Below, one piece after another: positions 7,039 through 15,820 of a DNA stretch of 44,653 bases. The notes beneath the pieces were generated by a model. It saw nothing but the letters and a program-made list of their open reading frames with translations, made no database searches and was not told the DNA's origin. This DNA comes from a virus. The DNA is taken from IMG/VR virus record IMGVR_UViG_3300044713_000274, positions 1 through 44,653 of that record; one strand, given 5' to 3'. A program made the translations under genes and the position numbers. Within the stretch, counting starts at the first letter, position 1. The number at the start of each line of letters is the position of its first letter.

Positions 7039-7980
7039 TTAGAGTTCTTTTTGGATTAAGGCGATGGCCGCCTCGATATCGGTGAGGATTTGCTGAATGA
7101 GTGCAGGTTTGGTTTCCGGGGGGACGGCGGGATTTTGGATGACGGCGGAAACGCTCGGAGGAATTGCTTTGAAGGCGATGCCGGATTTTATGAACGGGGC
7201 GTAGTTCCAGCCGAAATATCCAAAACCGTTTTGCGCCCATTGCGGCGAGGAAGAGTTAATAAACCACGTCCGGTCGTTCGGTTCGTCGTAAGGGGCGACG
7301 AGGACAAAGTGACTATCAATCACTTTCGCGGGCGGCCGGATCGGAAGGATCTCGGCCGCGTCCCACGTCTCTTCTCCCGAAGTGGACGTGTACCATTCGT
7401 TTCCAAGCTGGAGTTCCAAAATGACGGCGCTGTTTTCAAAACATGCTTGGTGTATTCCCTCTATCGAAAGGTCGTCGAGAAGAAATGGACTGCCGAGAAG
7501 GCGCGTTACGGCGTCCGTAATTGCTTGGGGGGTGGCGTCGGCCCACGGTGAGATTTTTTCGCCGGTGGGATTTAATGCGGGGTCGCCGTCGTCTGGGAAA
7601 AGAGTCTTGAGGCATGACGCCACTCTGCTTCCCGCAAGACCGATCGCGGAAATAGTCGTTCCGTCGTCGTGTGGATACCCGTCCACGGTTTTTTCATACG
7701 CATAGCTGAAACTGCCGGAGAGCTCGGTCGGAGCTGCGCCTTTCTTGAGGACTGCGATGAAATTGACGAGCTGCGCGAGGGAAAATCCGCCGCACTCGGG
7801 ACTGAATGACTGCATAAGCGCGGTGAGTCTGAAGAACGGCCCGGCCGGGTCGAGGAGATATTGCGAAGAACGAACGGGAGGGATTGAGGCGCGAACCAAA
7901 CTGAGCGGATGCAGTTTGGGATTTTCTTCGTGGGTGACGCCGAGGGTCTTTCCTACTTTATGGGGATGTGCAAAATCCAT
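7039..7980 (-). CDS. Papain-like (C1-type) cysteine peptidase-like protein
   Basis: 313 residues. A Q-x5-C pattern in MQSFSPECGGFSLAQ (about residues 57-71) matches the oxyanion-hole Gln and nucleophilic Cys of papain enzymes. DSHFVLVAP (about 222-231) supplies the likely His, and FINSSSPQWAQNGFGYF the Asn/Trp region that in papain precedes the GENGY turn. There is no signal peptide. It lies between fibre genes and the holin-sized gene, so it could cut cell-wall peptides, process virion proteins or disable a host surface protein. The catalytic residues are read from the sequence; the substrate is unknown. Confidence 0.65.
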   Translation of the reverse strand: MDFAHPHKVGKTLGVTHEENPKLHPLSLVRASIPPVRSSQYLLDPAGPFFRLTALMQSFSPECGGFSLAQLVNFIAVLKKGAAPTELSGSFSYAYEKTVDGYPHDDGTTISAIGLAGSRVASCLKTLFPDDGDPALNPTGEKISPWADATPQAITDAVTRLLGSPFLLDDLSIEGIHQACFENSAVILELQLGNEWYTSTSGEETWDAAEILPIRPPAKVIDSHFVLVAPYDEPNDRTWFINSSSPQWAQNGFGYFGWNYAPFIKSGIAFKAIPPSVSAVIQNPAVPPETKPALIQQILTDIEAAIALIQKEL

Positions 7981-8078
7981 GTTTTCATTGTGGGATATCT
8001 ATGGAATCTGTCGAGGGGTCGGGTGTGTATAACGTTGACGCTATTGCAGAGTAGACGTGAAGATACTAGTATGCCGCC

Positions 8079-8846
8079 ATGCCCTTCGAGCTTAAAGACG
8101 GAATTACCCTGTCCATCAGTTTGGCGGCTTTTGGTCTCTCGTCGCTCTCATTTTTTCAAAAGAGAGCGGAAAGCATTCAAAATTTGCGAAAGCGATTAAC
8201 TGAAATTTTGAAGGAACTATCTGAGTTGACGCTAAAAGATGCGACCTTTCGAAGCTTGCAGAATAAAGATAGCTATCCACCCAATTATGTTGGCTTGCTA
8301 TCTGACCAACGTCGTTTTTTCGTTCGCGAGGCGGCAACACTTGCAGAAACCGCGGGAATAGATGTTAGTGCCCACGAAAAAAATTTAATTGCGATGACGT
8401 TCGATAGCATTGACTTTGCGGAAGACGCCGAGCACTTCTTCAAGAGTGCGACAGAGGGCGATAGTTCTCAGATCGACCGGGGGCTTTCGTGGCGCAATTA
8501 TGGACGCTTTCTCTATCAGCAAGGATCGTTTGACGAAGGTGCGAAGGCTTTTGAAAACGCGATCGAGGCATTCACGACTGATGACGAGAGAAGTCGCTAT
8601 TACCGCGTAACGACCTATACTCGCTGGGCCGAGGCAACGAAAGCAACAACCGGCAACTGGGCCGCCAGGAAGCAAGGGCGAATGTTGATCATGAAAGCAT
8701 GGAACGAAGCGTTTGATTTAAGACCATTTCGGCGACGAGAAAACGAATTGGCTCGCATTGGGGAGCTTGCCGCTTCCTATGGACTGCCGGTTCCAGAGAA
8801 TCAGCGGTTCAAAGAGGATGAGTTCAAGACGGACACTAAGAGATGA
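8079..8846 (+). CDS. Membrane-anchored TPR-like protein (cargo gene)
   Basis: 255 residues. An N-terminal hydrophobic stretch (LSISLAAFGLSSLSFF) is followed by a coiled coil and a helical repeat region. WRNYGRFLYQQGSFDEGAKAFENAIEAF (about 147-174) is a clear tetratricopeptide motif. It is antisense to the surrounding phage operon and diverges from the peptidase gene with a 98-bp gap that contains a TATAAC box at 8028-8033. No Shine-Dalgarno is visible, and an out-of-frame ATG lies 8 bases upstream. The 3' end is 42 bp from the convergent XhlA-like gene. Likely a moron expressed independently; function unknown. Confidence 0.7.
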   Translation: MPFELKDGITLSISLAAFGLSSLSFFQKRAESIQNLRKRLTEILKELSELTLKDATFRSLQNKDSYPPNYVGLLSDQRRFFVREAATLAETAGIDVSAHEKNLIAMTFDSIDFAEDAEHFFKSATEGDSSQIDRGLSWRNYGRFLYQQGSFDEGAKAFENAIEAFTTDDERSRYYRVTTYTRWAEATKATTGNWAARKQGRMLIMKAWNEAFDLRPFRRRENELARIGELAASYGLPVPENQRFKEDEFKTDTKR

Positions 8847-8888
8847 CTCTACTGCCTAGTGCATTACAATCTCTTTGGTTACGCAGAT

Positions 8889-9191
8889 TCAGTGGTGGAA
8901 GGTTACGTACACGATGAGTGCGAACTCGATGAACCCAACCACACCCCACGCCGCCCAGCTCCAGCGTTCGAGGAATCGAATGCGTCGTTCCTTGTCGAAC
9001 TCGCGCGCTTTGTCGTCCACGAGGAAGTCGGTGAAGGTCTGCTTGTCGAGTTTGTTTTCTTCGACGCGGATCAGACGCTCTTTTGTGTCGTCGGAAAACG
9101 TCTTTAGGTCGGACCGCATTCCCTTCACTTCCGTACGAAGCTCGATGATGATGTCGTGGTCCGGTGTGTTGTCGCGTGTGTCGTCGTTCAT
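8889..9191 (-). CDS. XhlA-like holin accessory protein
   Basis: 100 residues from MNDDTRDN: an acidic N terminus, a coiled coil (about 15-60, LRTEVKGMRSDLKTFSDDTK and VEENKLDKQTF) and one C-terminal membrane helix (AAWGVVGFIEFALIVYVTF). This architecture matches haemolysin XhlA-type proteins that work with holins, and also many tail-proximal phage proteins. The ORF is open upstream into the fibre gene end, but the chosen ATG follows that stop by 4 bp. Position next to the tail fibre and ahead of the lysis block supports a lysis role. Confidence 0.65.
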   Translation of the reverse strand: MNDDTRDNTPDHDIIIELRTEVKGMRSDLKTFSDDTKERLIRVEENKLDKQTFTDFLVDDKAREFDKERRIRFLERWSWAAWGVVGFIEFALIVYVTFHH

Positions 9192-9195
9192 GGGA

Positions 9196-10656
9196 TTAGA
9201 TCGCTTCAACGGAGAACCACGGGGCGCTCGTTGCCGCAAGCGTTTCGGCAAGACTCGGAGAACCGCCAAAGTTCTGCTGGACGCCGAACGCCGGCGAGAA
9301 GCTCACGCTTGAAGGATTGTACACCGTGAAGGTGTTGCTGCCCGACTGATTGAACGCAAACATCTCGAATACAGTCGTCGTCGAAGCGAGCGTGTAATAG
9401 AACTGGATGAGGCCGTAGAGCTGATAGGTGGCGTTCGAGACGGACGACCCGCCACAGATGGTGCCGACGTTCACGCTGTTCGTCGTGTCTTGAATGCTTA
9501 TGCCGCACGATTGGTTTATCGTGACGATCTGCTGCGCCGCTACAAAGGCAGTGATGCGGACGACCTGACCGATAGCGCCGGTGAAGGTTATCTTGAGATT
9601 CGTGGCATCAAGCGCAACGCCCGGCGAGGCGTTCGTCGGAACGGTGTACGGTGTGCCGGACTTCGAACCCATGGCGACGACGGGCGTAAACGGACTCCAT
9701 TGCGGGTTAGCGCCTGGACCTTGGGTTTGGAGAAAATTACCCGCCGTGCCCGCAGGAAGCCGCGCCAAAGCCGACCCGGTCCAATAGTAAATATCACCCT
9801 GGGCGTCACTTCCGGGGTCGAAGAGCACAATCCCAGTCCCAATCTGTGACGCGGAGCTTATGTAGCCGCCGGGAAAGAACGGCCGCACATCGTTGTAAAC
9901 ATATCCCTGCCCCGATTGCTGGTTATCAACGTCATAGAGCGCCGTCTCTCCTACGACGTGGAAGATCTCCGCGAGGACAAGTTTGTTCGCGGGATATGCG
10001 GGAGCTGACGGCGAAGCGCCTTCCGTTCCGGTCACAAGCGCGATCGTGCCGCTTGAGTCCGCCGTCACAAGATCTATGCGCGGATGGGAGACGGGCGCGG
10101 TGAAGGTCGGCGTGCTGCCGCCAAGAAAAAGAACGCGTGTGGTGCCGATATAATATGTGCCGGGCTGGACGTAGAGCTCCATGGTCTGCGCCGTCCATGA
10201 GCCGCTCGTCAGCGTGGTCGAGGCGCTGAAAGAACTGAGCGGCGAATAGGTTGAAGTGTTGAGGGAAAACGGCGTGATGGTTGTGCCGCCTGTTGCCAAG
10301 CCATAACCGAGATATTGGACGAGCTGTGCGTTCGCGGCTACAAGTGCCACGTAGGTCGCGGTGGTGACGGTGGGATTTTGAAGCGCGGCGAAAAGATTGG
10401 CGACAAAACCGGCCGCGGTGCCGGGTGCTTTCACGTCTCCGGAATTTGTCGGACTGCCCGTTACTGCCTGGAACTGCACGTTCGTACCGTTGATGTCGAG
10501 CGTGACCGTCTGGCCGTTCGTAGGCGTAGTTCCCAACGCCAAAGCGCCGAGCTGTTGATGCACGTGGAGCCAAGACGAAGCCACGGCATCCGAACGGAGC
10601 GCGTTGTGTTCCTGCGCGTAGTAAGTGGCTCCGGATGGAAGACGAACGGCCTTCAT
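9196..10656 (-). CDS. Tail fibre / baseplate protein
   Basis: 486 residues, low in Lys and rich in Thr, Ser, Gly and Ala. The N terminus (MKAVRLPSGATYYAQEHNALR) resembles the attachment end of phage fibres. A beta-rich inserted segment follows (about 45-110, GQTVTLDINGTNVQF...). HPRIDLVTADSSGTIALVTG with PANKLVLAEIF is a pattern common in phage baseplate or virion structural proteins. The C-terminal third is a beta-rich domain (about 330-486), probably the receptor-binding head. Minus-strand gene directly after the larger fibre gene. Confidence 0.75.
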   Translation of the reverse strand: MKAVRLPSGATYYAQEHNALRSDAVASSWLHVHQQLGALALGTTPTNGQTVTLDINGTNVQFQAVTGSPTNSGDVKAPGTAAGFVANLFAALQNPTVTTATYVALVAANAQLVQYLGYGLATGGTTITPFSLNTSTYSPLSSFSASTTLTSGSWTAQTMELYVQPGTYYIGTTRVLFLGGSTPTFTAPVSHPRIDLVTADSSGTIALVTGTEGASPSAPAYPANKLVLAEIFHVVGETALYDVDNQQSGQGYVYNDVRPFFPGGYISSASQIGTGIVLFDPGSDAQGDIYYWTGSALARLPAGTAGNFLQTQGPGANPQWSPFTPVVAMGSKSGTPYTVPTNASPGVALDATNLKITFTGAIGQVVRITAFVAAQQIVTINQSCGISIQDTTNSVNVGTICGGSSVSNATYQLYGLIQFYYTLASTTTVFEMFAFNQSGSNTFTVYNPSSVSFSPAFGVQQNFGGSPSLAETLAATSAPWFSVEAI

Positions 10657-10721
10657 GCTGGATTTAGTGAATTAGGAGCGATGGGAGGGCTTTTGAAAAG
10701 CGGGTGGGATAAGGAAAGTCA

Positions 10722-13430
10722 TCATTGGCAGAAAGTCGGTTTAGTCGAAGTATCCACGAGAACGCTTGAAGAAGAATACACATACATTTGGGTCGAAGTG
10801 TTTACGGCATCATACAACTCGATACATCCGTGGCTCGGATTCGCGGAAGTTCCAAAGCGGAGCGTTGAGGTTGGGCCGCCGATATACAGCGTCGCAGAGG
10901 TCGTTGCGCTTCCTGCATTCACGGCGACATTGCCATAGGCATTGAATGCATCGGAACCCGCATTCGCCTGCGATGCAGTCACGCCTGCGACATTCCCATT
11001 AAGCTCTTGCGTATTCCCTCCGCTCAAAGCGTTAAAGTACCCACCTCCGAACCCGTTTATATCGGAGAGAACAGATCCGTTTGCGCTATCCCAATCTTGC
11101 AGATCCACTCCTGTTCCCGCACTATTGATTATGCTGAATTCGGTTCCAACGCTGGGATAAGTGGATGAACCGACCGTAAGCGATGCGATGGTTGTGCTCG
11201 CGCTTATTCCGTACACTCCCGCAGCGGTCGCACCGGTCACGATAGGCGTTCCAGCGTGGAAATCATAGACCGTTCCGTTGAACGTAGTCGTTGAGATGCC
11301 AGCGAGGTTTCCCGCGCCCCACGAAGCGAAGCCGTTATTCGCATTCACGACATTCGTAATCTGAAGGTTTGTATCTGGGCCCATCGCTGCAAAGAGATTC
11401 GGAGTGGAAGAAGCGGTAGCTTGTTTGTTGATTTCTACGCCCGTGATGTTCGCGTTGCCGAGGATTTGGAAGATATCAGCGTAGGTCGTTGAAGTCGCGG
11501 TGCCATCGTTGTATACCTGAATGCCAGACATCGTGAGGTCACCAACCAAACTCGCTCCCTGAATGTAAGGAATATATGCTCCCTCGGCACCTCCCGCATC
11601 TTCAACTTCATCGCCGTTATCTACGACCGTATTGCCCGCTCCGAAGTTCACTTGGCAATTATCATTACTGTTGTCGGTCATATATGCGATTTCTACCGAA
11701 CCATTTCCGAAATCGATGCAATTCGCCCCACCGGTCGTCGCAAGTTGGTCCACGCTCCAATTGAGAATAGCCGTGGCAGACTCTCCTGAGTTCGATGCAG
11801 GCGCGAAATATATGCTCTGGCCGTTCGCTCGGAATGTGTTCTGCTGAATTAATTGCGCATAGGTTCCACTCGCACTCTCAATGGCGTCCCCGAAGCCTAC
11901 AAAGGTATTGCCTGCAATGATGGAGTGCGCACCGCCGGAAGTGTTTGACGCACCACCACTCTGCAAAATGGCGATCGTTGGGTTCGTCGTTGTAGCGCTT
12001 CCGAGGTTATTGAATGTGATACCAATAAAGCCACCGCCCGTCGTATGGGGAGTGGATGGAAATTGCATAGTGGCAAGGACAGTTCCTTGAGAACCGTTCC
12101 AGCTCAAGATCGTACCGTTGCCTCCTACACCTTGGAATGTGCAGCGGCCGTTCTCCACGATTGATGTGGAAAAGGTCTGGCTCGTCTGTGGGAGCATGAT
12201 GAGCGATCCGCTCGCTATGGTGAGTGAATATGTACAGAGGCTGTTAAGGTACGCTCCATAGTCACCCGGAGAACTCGTGGCCGCATAGAGGATTGTGTCG
12301 ATATTTGCGAAAAAGCTGAGCGTACTTGTAACCGATGCAGTGAAGCCGCCCGCGCCGACAGTCACGCCGTTGAAGGTCGGCGCTGAGCCCGTACCGATCG
12401 CCTGCGGCGTCGAAAGCGTCACCGATCCTGTCGCGTTCGATACGTTCACTTCATTCGCGGTGCCGGTAAGTGAACCGACTCCGGTGACCGTGCCGGTGGC
12501 GCTGTTGAACGACCCAACACCGACTACTGTGCCGGTCGCGCTGTTGAAAGAACTAACGCCAGTAACCGCGCCTGTATTCCCGTTAAACGAAGATACGCCT
12601 GTGCCTGCCGGTGTTCCGCACGCTACGGTTCCGGAGGCGGAGAAGCCCGTCACATATTGGCCGCCGCTGCAGGACGATCCTATATAACTTGAGAGGTTGC
12701 CGTTTGTGTCATACTGCCCGAGCGAACTGGTCGCGAGATCTATTTTCCAGGCGCTACCCGAGTATTCGAGCGTGCCCGTCGCAAGCGAAGGCAGGGCTTT
12801 GCCGTTCAATCCGGTCACCGTTATCGTGTCCGTGATGGCCGTCGCGCCAGAGGCAGTCCCGGTCGCATCGCCCGCCATCGTGAACGTGATGCTTTGGTTT
12901 CCGGAAAGGCAGGTGACCGTTAACGAGACGGTTCCGGTCGAGTTCGAAGATGTGACGCAGCCGGTTCCGCTGAAGGACGTGACACCTGTGTTCGCGATCG
13001 ATGGCGTTCCGGTAGGAGAGCTCACAGAAATCCCCGTGCCAGCTGATACGGAAGTGACGCCGGTATTCGTGACGGTTGTGGTGCTGTTTGAAGATCCTGC
13101 CGAGGTCGAGACGCTGATGCCGGTGCCTCCCGTCACCGTCTGTCCGGAGCTCGTCGCCCCATTCAATGAAGTGAGCGCGCTCTTTAGAAAGCCCGACATT
13201 TGCGAGAGGATGCTCGAAAGCGTCACTGTGATGGAACTTGTCGCCGTCGTCGTCCCGATGGTGGACTCAAGCGCGTTGGCCCACGAGGAAGGGATGCAGT
13301 CGTTTGCGACGAACGTGTCGAGAGAACCCGGGTACGTGGAAGAAACCGGTGTGCAGGCTGCCGAAGCGGAGAGGAATCTCACGCCGAAGAAGAAAATGAA
13401 TGCAAGAAGGATAAGAAATGCTTTTTTCAT
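10722..13430 (-). CDS. Large tail fibre-like protein with N-terminal signal peptide
   Basis: 902 residues. It opens with a textbook signal peptide (MKKAFLILLAFIFFFGV, cleavage near LSASA-A), which is unexpected for a virion protein. The next about 300 residues are Gly/Thr/Ser-rich beta repeats of the fibre-shaft type, including tandem units like SSFNGNTGAVTG and GSFNSATGTV (about residues 280-330). The C-terminal about 500 residues look like a right-handed beta-helix (repeated N/G turns and GNTFVGFGDAIES). Its place between tail hub and fibre genes supports a fibre role. An exported surface protein is the alternative. Confidence 0.65.
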   Translation of the reverse strand: MKKAFLILLAFIFFFGVRFLSASAACTPVSSTYPGSLDTFVANDCIPSSWANALESTIGTTTATSSITVTLSSILSQMSGFLKSALTSLNGATSSGQTVTGGTGISVSTSAGSSNSTTTVTNTGVTSVSAGTGISVSSPTGTPSIANTGVTSFSGTGCVTSSNSTGTVSLTVTCLSGNQSITFTMAGDATGTASGATAITDTITVTGLNGKALPSLATGTLEYSGSAWKIDLATSSLGQYDTNGNLSSYIGSSCSGGQYVTGFSASGTVACGTPAGTGVSSFNGNTGAVTGVSSFNSATGTVVGVGSFNSATGTVTGVGSLTGTANEVNVSNATGSVTLSTPQAIGTGSAPTFNGVTVGAGGFTASVTSTLSFFANIDTILYAATSSPGDYGAYLNSLCTYSLTIASGSLIMLPQTSQTFSTSIVENGRCTFQGVGGNGTILSWNGSQGTVLATMQFPSTPHTTGGGFIGITFNNLGSATTTNPTIAILQSGGASNTSGGAHSIIAGNTFVGFGDAIESASGTYAQLIQQNTFRANGQSIYFAPASNSGESATAILNWSVDQLATTGGANCIDFGNGSVEIAYMTDNSNDNCQVNFGAGNTVVDNGDEVEDAGGAEGAYIPYIQGASLVGDLTMSGIQVYNDGTATSTTYADIFQILGNANITGVEINKQATASSTPNLFAAMGPDTNLQITNVVNANNGFASWGAGNLAGISTTTFNGTVYDFHAGTPIVTGATAAGVYGISASTTIASLTVGSSTYPSVGTEFSIINSAGTGVDLQDWDSANGSVLSDINGFGGGYFNALSGGNTQELNGNVAGVTASQANAGSDAFNAYGNVAVNAGSATTSATLYIGGPTSTLRFGTSANPSHGCIELYDAVNTSTQMYVYSSSSVLVDTSTKPTFCQ

Positions 13431-13449
13431 TGTCGATGTTTATTGAAGA

Positions 13450-14259
13450 TTAGCTGAAGCCGGAATCGTCGAAGCCATTATCCGCGCCGAAGGCGAAGTC
13501 CACCTCGACCGTGGTGTCCGTTCCGGCCGATTTGGAATAGGGCGACGTGAACAGCGCGTGATTGAACATATTGCCCGTGCCGATTGTGGATGATCCGCCG
13601 ACGAATGTGCCGAATTCGGTATACGTTCCGTTCGGAATAAAACCATCGGGAAAGAAAAATTGGAGTTGGGCGATGCTGAATCCGTTGTCGGCCGCGTAGC
13701 TTACGCTCGTGCGGGCGGTCGGAACGGAAAGCGCTATGTTGCTCTGCGCGGGGACTGCGACGCCGGTCCCGATCTCACCCCACTGGATGCCGAGCTGCTG
13801 GATCGTCGCGAAGCTGAGCGAAACGGTCGCGGCGGCAGTCGTGTTCTGGGAAATGGTGACGGAGGTCCCGTTATTGACAGAAATGAGCGTACTGTAGGCG
13901 GGAATGCCCGCGCCAGACACCAGCATTCCTACCGTGAGGCCGGCCGTGCTCGAAAGTCCGGTGATAATTCCCGTCGTGCCGTCTGTCGTTCCCGTGAGGG
14001 TCTGCGCGTTGTTGATGCTGAACGTGCCGTTGTACGCGCTCAAGAGGAATTGAACGAGGATGTCGTAGCCGTAACCGAGCGACCAGACGATCATGTTCGG
14101 CTGGACGACTTCCACTTTTCCGCGCTTGAGAAGGCGACGAGCTTCCCGCAGTCGTCCGGCCGCCTTCAGTTCTTCGTAGCGATGAATGGTTCCTGCCGGA
14201 TGGGATCGGACAATGACGGTGCCTCGCACACCCGCTTTTTCTTTAATTTTTCTTCGCAT
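13450..14259 (-). CDS. Phage minor structural protein with inserted beta domain
   Basis: 269 residues from MRRKIKEKAG. It starts with a basic helical part (AGTIHRYEELKAAGRLREAR). The core (LGYGYDILVQFLLSAYNG, then IQWGEIGTG, FFFPDGFIPNGTYTEFGTFVGG, FTSPYSKSAGTDTTVEVDF) is a family I recognise from tail regions of uncultured siphophages. Between YNG and IQQLGIQWG lies a beta-rich insert of about 70 residues, with GLTVGMLVSGAGIPAYSTL, also found twice in the connector at 20602-21741. The C terminus ends NGFDDSGFS, nearly identical to the end of the protein at 19621-20130. Start chosen at the first ATG before the conserved part; the longer ORF overlaps the upstream gene. Confidence 0.65.
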   Translation of the reverse strand: MRRKIKEKAGVRGTVIVRSHPAGTIHRYEELKAAGRLREARRLLKRGKVEVVQPNMIVWSLGYGYDILVQFLLSAYNGTFSINNAQTLTGTTDGTTGIITGLSSTAGLTVGMLVSGAGIPAYSTLISVNNGTSVTISQNTTAAATVSLSFATIQQLGIQWGEIGTGVAVPAQSNIALSVPTARTSVSYAADNGFSIAQLQFFFPDGFIPNGTYTEFGTFVGGSSTIGTGNMFNHALFTSPYSKSAGTDTTVEVDFAFGADNGFDDSGFS

Positions 14260-14305
14260 GGGTACTTTTCTTACTGTAACAAATGGTTTTTTGTGGTCCT
14301 GTGCA

Positions 14306-15820
14306 TTACGAGAGGCGCGAAAATCCCATGCGAAATTGATTGGAAGCGGCGACACCCAATGCATAGGGCATCGACGTTGGAGTGGGAGCGAGAAGCGTTT
14401 CCGTCATGAGCACGGGTTCGCTTACGCCTTCAAATTCTTCGAGGACGGTCGAATCGTCCACCGTAGTTTGATTCGCTTCACTCTGTAAAATGCTCTGCAT
14501 GAGGTCGGGGAAGGTGACCACATCGGAGCCAATGCATTCGAGCTGGTACTGCAACTTGCCGTTCGCACCGGGAGCGTATCCTACGGCGGTGATTATCTTG
14601 ATGATGAGCGTCTCGCTGATCCCGAATGCGGGAAGATTTACGGTGATTGCCTGTCCTATCTTGCAACCGGGAACGAGCGTGTTGAATTTTACGTCATGGA
14701 CTGGATGGCCGAATTGGAGGATCTGCGCGAGCGCCCGTTGCTGGGCTTCGGGAACGCTCAAGATCTTGGAATCGGTGATGACGCCCTGATACTCCCCATA
14801 GGTAGAAATGCTTTCGTCGTCGGCGGCGTGGGCGACGATAGGAACTTTTGCGGTGCCAAAGACTTTGACGGTCTTCCCGATTGAGGGCGCTCCGGTCGTG
14901 AATTGAATCCAGCGCTGTTGGTCGTTGTACATCACATCGAAAGCGGCGGGATCGTCTTGATTGGCGATGCCTATGGTCTGGGGCACGCCGTTCAATGTCA
15001 CGCTTATCGGCACCGCTTCGAAACTCGATGCGGTCGGAGAGTAATAAGGATAGGAGACGCTGAAAAACTGTCGCACGCCGTCCGTCAAAAAAGTATCGGG
15101 GGTATTCGCGGCCGTAAAGGTTTTGGGGTAGGTGCCGCCGATCACGTAGACCGAGTTCTGTAGGTTCGTGATATTCAAATCAACATCGAGTGAGTTCCAT
15201 TGGATGTCGGAACCACTCTCTCCCCCTACGGCGTCCACGGTGATCGGGGCGACGCCGCCTTCTCCCACCCCGTTATCAACGTCCCCCAGGAAGAAATGGA
15301 TGTCCTTGTTGGGGTCAATGTACCAATCCCAGCCGATGAGATTGGCGAGAGACTGGATGGCTTTCGACGGCTGCTGGTAGTTGAATTTGATGGAAGGAAC
15401 GAGAAAATTGCCCTTCTGCACATGGTTCGTCGTGAACCCTTTTCCGGAAGCGAAGTTGGCCACGAGGTCCAGAACGATGTCGTGCGGGTCCATCATCGCG
15501 TAATTCTTTTTTACGAGGACGCCGTTAAAAAAGTATCCCCAATCCGTGCAGGTGATTTGCCACGTGAGCATGAGGCCCTGAATCGTGGCTTCGGTTTCGG
15601 TGACGGTGCCCGCCCAGATCAGTCCGGTGGAATCGGAGAGCTCGATGGTGTCACCGACGATGGGAACCGTGACATCGCTCAGGTTCGCGGCATTCTGGTC
15701 AATGCTAAAGGTCGCGGTGCCAACGTCTTTTGTCAGTTGTGAAATGAAATTGAGCGTCTTCCAAAGGACGGAGCTAGAGATGTCCTGCGAATTGCACGTT
15801 ACGACTATCGGATTGCTCAT
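14306..15820 (-). CDS. Tail hub / tail-associated protein
   Basis: 504 residues. The start MSNPIVVTCNSQDISSSV, followed by repeated beta segments (GDTIELSDSTGLIWAGTVTE), WQITCTDWGYFF, then PSKAIQSLANLIGWDWYIDP and a C-terminal region with NLPAFGISETLIIK, fits baseplate hub (gpD/gp27-like) or distal tail proteins of siphophages. It directly follows the tape measure gene with a 4-bp ATGA overlap, the usual place for a distal-tail/hub protein. Exact family (Dit versus Tal) cannot be fixed by eye. Confidence 0.75.
   Translation of the reverse strand: MSNPIVVTCNSQDISSSVLWKTLNFISQLTKDVGTATFSIDQNAANLSDVTVPIVGDTIELSDSTGLIWAGTVTETEATIQGLMLTWQITCTDWGYFFNGVLVKKNYAMMDPHDIVLDLVANFASGKGFTTNHVQKGNFLVPSIKFNYQQPSKAIQSLANLIGWDWYIDPNKDIHFFLGDVDNGVGEGGVAPITVDAVGGESGSDIQWNSLDVDLNITNLQNSVYVIGGTYPKTFTAANTPDTFLTDGVRQFFSVSYPYYSPTASSFEAVPISVTLNGVPQTIGIANQDDPAAFDVMYNDQQRWIQFTTGAPSIGKTVKVFGTAKVPIVAHAADDESISTYGEYQGVITDSKILSVPEAQQRALAQILQFGHPVHDVKFNTLVPGCKIGQAITVNLPAFGISETLIIKIITAVGYAPGANGKLQYQLECIGSDVVTFPDLMQSILQSEANQTTVDDSTVLEEFEGVSEPVLMTETLLAPTPTSMPYALGVAASNQFRMGFSRLS

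Noticed and set aside
12697-13446. Long plus-strand ORF (249 codons) opposite the fibre gene
   Set aside because: It is a shadow of the repetitive Thr/Ser/Gly-rich fibre coding sequence; its Val/Pro/Glu-rich composition is the mirror of those codons and it has no domain or ribosome site.
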